A stretch of DNA of 64,000 nt from Burhinus oedicnemus (taxonomy: Eukaryota; Chordata; Aves; Charadriiformes; Burhinidae), in NCBI GenBank assembly GCA_008921705.1, contig VFFE01009203.1, positions 1,003,909-1,067,908 on the forward strand, in the 5' to 3' direction. The number at the start of each line of letters is the position of its first letter. Positions within the stretch are counted from its first letter, which is position 1. The notes beneath the pieces are model-generated. The model saw only the letters and a program-made list of their open reading frames with translations. It had not been told where the DNA came from and did no database searches. Below, piece after piece: positions 60,676-64,000 of the stretch. The position numbers and the translations under genes are program-made.

Positions 60676-63600
60676 CTAGGAGGTGGGTAGCCTCTTGCAT
60701 ATCCTTCTCAATTTAAGAAACTAGTGGAGACAGGATATCATAGCCCATAAATTCTGATATTCCTAGGACTCTTCCAGGAAGAAAAACCTTAAAAATAGTT
60801 AAAATATTTCATCTATTTCAATTTTCATGTATTATAGGTACTGTATTAATGTATTTCAATGAATAGTATGTTGAAATGATTACAGCCTTTTCACAGATAA
60901 TGCATACAATATACTTTAATTACAGTATAATGTACTTGCTATGGATAGAATTGCAGATAATAGGTAAAGAGTATAATTTTTGCTGATGAAATAACATGAA
61001 TTCTATGCTTTTTTTGTTATGGAAAGAAGAAATATAGTAGGTACAAATGTGCGTGTCTGCCTTCTCTTCTAGAAAGTCAAAGCAAAGCTCCTCTATAATG
61101 ACAACAGATTTCTGTCAGAGAAAGGGAGGAAAACTAAGTTAACTTTATGTTGAGCTTGTTTCATTATTTCTCAACTGATAGTGCAGATGAGAATACAATG
61201 TATGGGAATTTCTCAGTGCAGTATACCAGGACCCGGAAGGCTCAGTGCACAGCCCTGTGCCAAGCCAGCTAAACCACTTGTGTCTCCATTCTCCAGCCTC
61301 TATAGTGGAAGTTGCTGTTTGCAGAGCGGAGTTGCGGCGTTCATCTCACTTGATGGTAGCCATCCAAAGCTGTGTCTCATCTATGATCTGGCTGCCTGGG
61401 CTCCCCTTACCAATGGAGAAAAATGGAAATCCCTGGAGAGCAACTCGTGCTGTCTTTCTCAGTTACTTGTCTTAAGATGGCATAAATCACTCTTTGGACT
61501 AGCTAGAGAGAGAGTCTACAAATTTACTATAAACTAGGTGCCTAAATTTCAGGCTGTTCTTTAGACTTTAAGGACTACGTTTTGGTACATGCTGCAGCTC
61601 CTGTAATGGAAACACTTGAATACAAATAGTAAGGTTTGGTTTACGTGAACTTCATGCTATAGCAGACAAAAGATAGGCTTACTTTTTGGGTGCATACTAC
61701 AGTGTTAAATTAGTCACAAACTGCTTTGCTCCAAACTAGAGGTTAGCTCTCTGGGCACGTTGTTTCTGTGCCAGACTCCACTGCTGGCTGGTATGAAGAG
61801 TGCTGCTTCTCCTTCTCTTCCTTGGTTTCCCTGGTTGCACTTGCTGAGGGTCTTCCCATTACTGTAAAGCATGAAGAATAGTCATTAATCATTTGAACAG
61901 AGACATCTCCTTTTGTGTCTGTACAAGGCTGGGCTTGCCCATTGCAAATGCAAATATTACTTGCAAGCCAGTGCTTGCAAAAAATGGTCTTTAAACGAAT
62001 AGTTTATTTACATGTGCATGACATTTTTTGCACTGGGGACCCCAACAACCATTAAGCTTCCGTGGTTGTCGTATGTGTAGATAATCACACTGGTTTATTT
62101 TTAGGAACAGGTCACGCTGAAGAGAATGTAAATACGGATTAGATTTTTGCAGTAATGCTACAATGAAGCAGATACAATTGTGTGTATTTGATATAATCAA
62201 AAGTACCTGCTGGCTGAAAAATCATTACAATAGACTGAAGATATAAAATCTGAATGCTTAGAATTATATACTAAAATTTATATTTTCAGTGTTTAGACAG
62301 AAAGATACATTTTTTCCCAGGAGAATCAAGTTCCTTTTGAAACTGTATTTCAAACTACACTTGACTTTTTTGATTACTTTTATTTGTAAACATTTGCCGT
62401 ATTATTTAGATGATGATTCATTTTCAGACTCTGTGCTTTTAATAACATGGGACCTTTGCCTGTTTGGTTTTCCTTCTTTGTGTAAAGCTGGTCATGTGTG
62501 GTAAAATCCTGGCCCCTTGAAGTTACTGGGAGTTTTGCCATTGATTCAGTGAGGTCAAGATTTCACCCTTTTGCTGGGTTTTTTTTCCCCTGATTAAAAG
62601 TTATTCACAGAGGAGGCAGATAATAAGGAATAACAGAAATGCATGTGCTAAATGTCCTCTTGAAAGGACATCAACAGAAAGCTACAATTCTTCAGGACAG
62701 CCGAAATGTAACTTCTGAAATAATGGATTTTTCTTCAAAATTTAATTCTTCAAACATTTAAATCTTTAAAAAGAAAAGGGGGAAAATATAAAAAGATGTT
62801 TATTCTGACGAAGAATCAATGCATTTAGTTAAAATAATACATTTTTTTGCTTTTTTACAAAGGTTTTCCAACCAATATCTTCAAAATTAGGAGATGTCAC
62901 TGAATCTTATTCTTTAATACTTCGTCCTCAAAAAAACAAAAAAACCCAGTGAGATCTTGTTAAAGTTATATCTAAACTCTCTAGTCTATGGACCACTCAA
63001 CTATTGGACTCTACCTAATATCCATATGTAATGTGCTTTGCATTTCAAAGACCACATGGGTTACAGTGAGTTTAAGCTGATTATCAATATACGGATACAT
63101 CTGGTGCCACCTGATGACTACGGATGAGGCATGTGTGTTTAACAGCTTTGAATTGTATTTGACTCCTTCTGTTACTCAGTTTGCGAGTGAGGTTTTTTAA
63201 TACAACTCAAAAAAAGGTTATTTTATCACTTGCGTTGTGTTTTCTACACTTTTTTAGCTGTACCAGCTGCTACAGCACATGTAAAAGAGCATAACACAAA
63301 TTAAGGTGAATGAGTTGAGGAAACTTGTCCTAGTACTTTTAAATTACCAGTTCTTCAAAGCCATATGTCCTGAATTATCTTCCAAGTCACTTGTTGCTTA
63401 CCCTGATGGATAGCTGAATGCCAAATTAAGAGGGGGGAAAAAAGCTGTTCTTTAAAATTTAGTATCTGCAGAAAATGTTTTTATCTTGTTAAATTGCATG
63501 CAGCATCCACAGATGGGATGGGGGTTAGGTAGCACAAAAAAATGAGTAGAATACCTTTATCTAAATCACAGCATGCTCTCCTGCTTGAGGAACCCAGGCA

Positions 63601-64000
63601 TCTGTCTCTGGCTGGGTAGTTGACCATCTGGATATGCATGTATATTCAGGGAAGACTGAAGCAGAGGTGTAGCTGTCTTCTAAGGATGCTACAAAGCCCA
63701 TAAGTGAAGCTGAAGTCTCAGTTATTAAACTTGAATCCATGTAGCATTGTGATTAGCTGACAGTCTAGCTTTAGGGCGTGGGAACCCGACTGCGATGTTT
63801 ACAGGCATTGCCTGGCTAGCACAAGCACATGGTAGTGCTTTTATGCCTCCCTGTTCACTATTACGTGTCGATCTTGTGATGCTGTGGGTATTTTTATAGG
63901 TGTACACCCTAGGGACAGCTTTCTGCAGATGTCTGAAAAAAATACACTGCTGATGCCAGGCTGGCATTTGCAAACATAAGGGAATTGCTGGAGGAGGGAC
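60676..64000 (+). other. TRPC4 intron, to the end of the window
   Basis: Intronic by position. The next TRPC4 exon, expected to begin with sequence for VPPILLD, is not found before the window ends. A TAGGTGCCTAAATTTC motif at 61534-61557 resembles the old repeats further left. A 118-codon plus frame at 61181-61537 has no recognisable domain. Confidence 0.75.

Noticed and set aside
1..64000. CRISPR arrays, operons or prophage-like systems
   Set aside because: The sequence is vertebrate intronic DNA; no regularly spaced repeats and no compact coding clusters are present.

Overview
The window looks like a stretch of a bird genome. Six fragments of the CR1 non-LTR retrotransposon carry the bird-type 3' end (repeated ATTCTATGA units next to a TTTGGGTTGGAAGGGACC block, or their complement). 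The one convincing host exon encodes a vertebrate TRPC4 N-terminus almost identical to the human protein as I remember it. The rest is AT-rich, gene-poor DNA with no prokaryotic layout. CR1 is also found in crocodilians and turtles, so 'bird' is likely rather than proven.

The only real gene evidence is at 58470-58874, plus strand. This is the first coding exon of TRPC4 (canonical transient receptor potential channel 4), with a polypyrimidine tract and CAG acceptor, 27 bases of 5' leader, 126 codons in phase 0, and a CAG|GTATGT donor. Everything after 58874 is the next TRPC4 intron. Everything before 58470 is either the intron between the non-coding first exon(s) and this exon or, further left, sequence upstream of the gene. 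I see no CpG-island promoter or recognisable first exon, so I cannot place that boundary.

Layout: 1-14518, AT-rich sequence with simple repeats. 14519-15340, CR1 fragment (minus). 16062-17081, a probable solo retroviral LTR (minus). 17082-35082, plain AT-rich sequence. 35083-35330, a diverged 178-bp-period tandem repeat. 35403-35750, short CR1 (minus). 41055-43868, the largest CR1 (minus), with endonuclease and reverse transcriptase remnants but broken by stops and frameshifts. 53692-54325, CR1 (minus). 58470-58874, TRPC4 exon. 59046-59868, CR1 (minus), starting 171 bases after the exon. 60590-60675, a CR1 3' tip (plus). After that, intron to the end of the window.

Most long open frames fall inside CR1 copies (or are their antisense shadows), or are of a length expected by chance in about 64 kb of AT-rich DNA. 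I found no unknown gene system. The items most worth a second look are a two-codon upstream ORF ending three bases before the TRPC4 start, a possible 84-nt splice-bounded open segment at 51194-51277, the unclassified LTR and tandem repeat, and two same-orientation CR1 copies of one subfamily flanking the TRPC4 exon.
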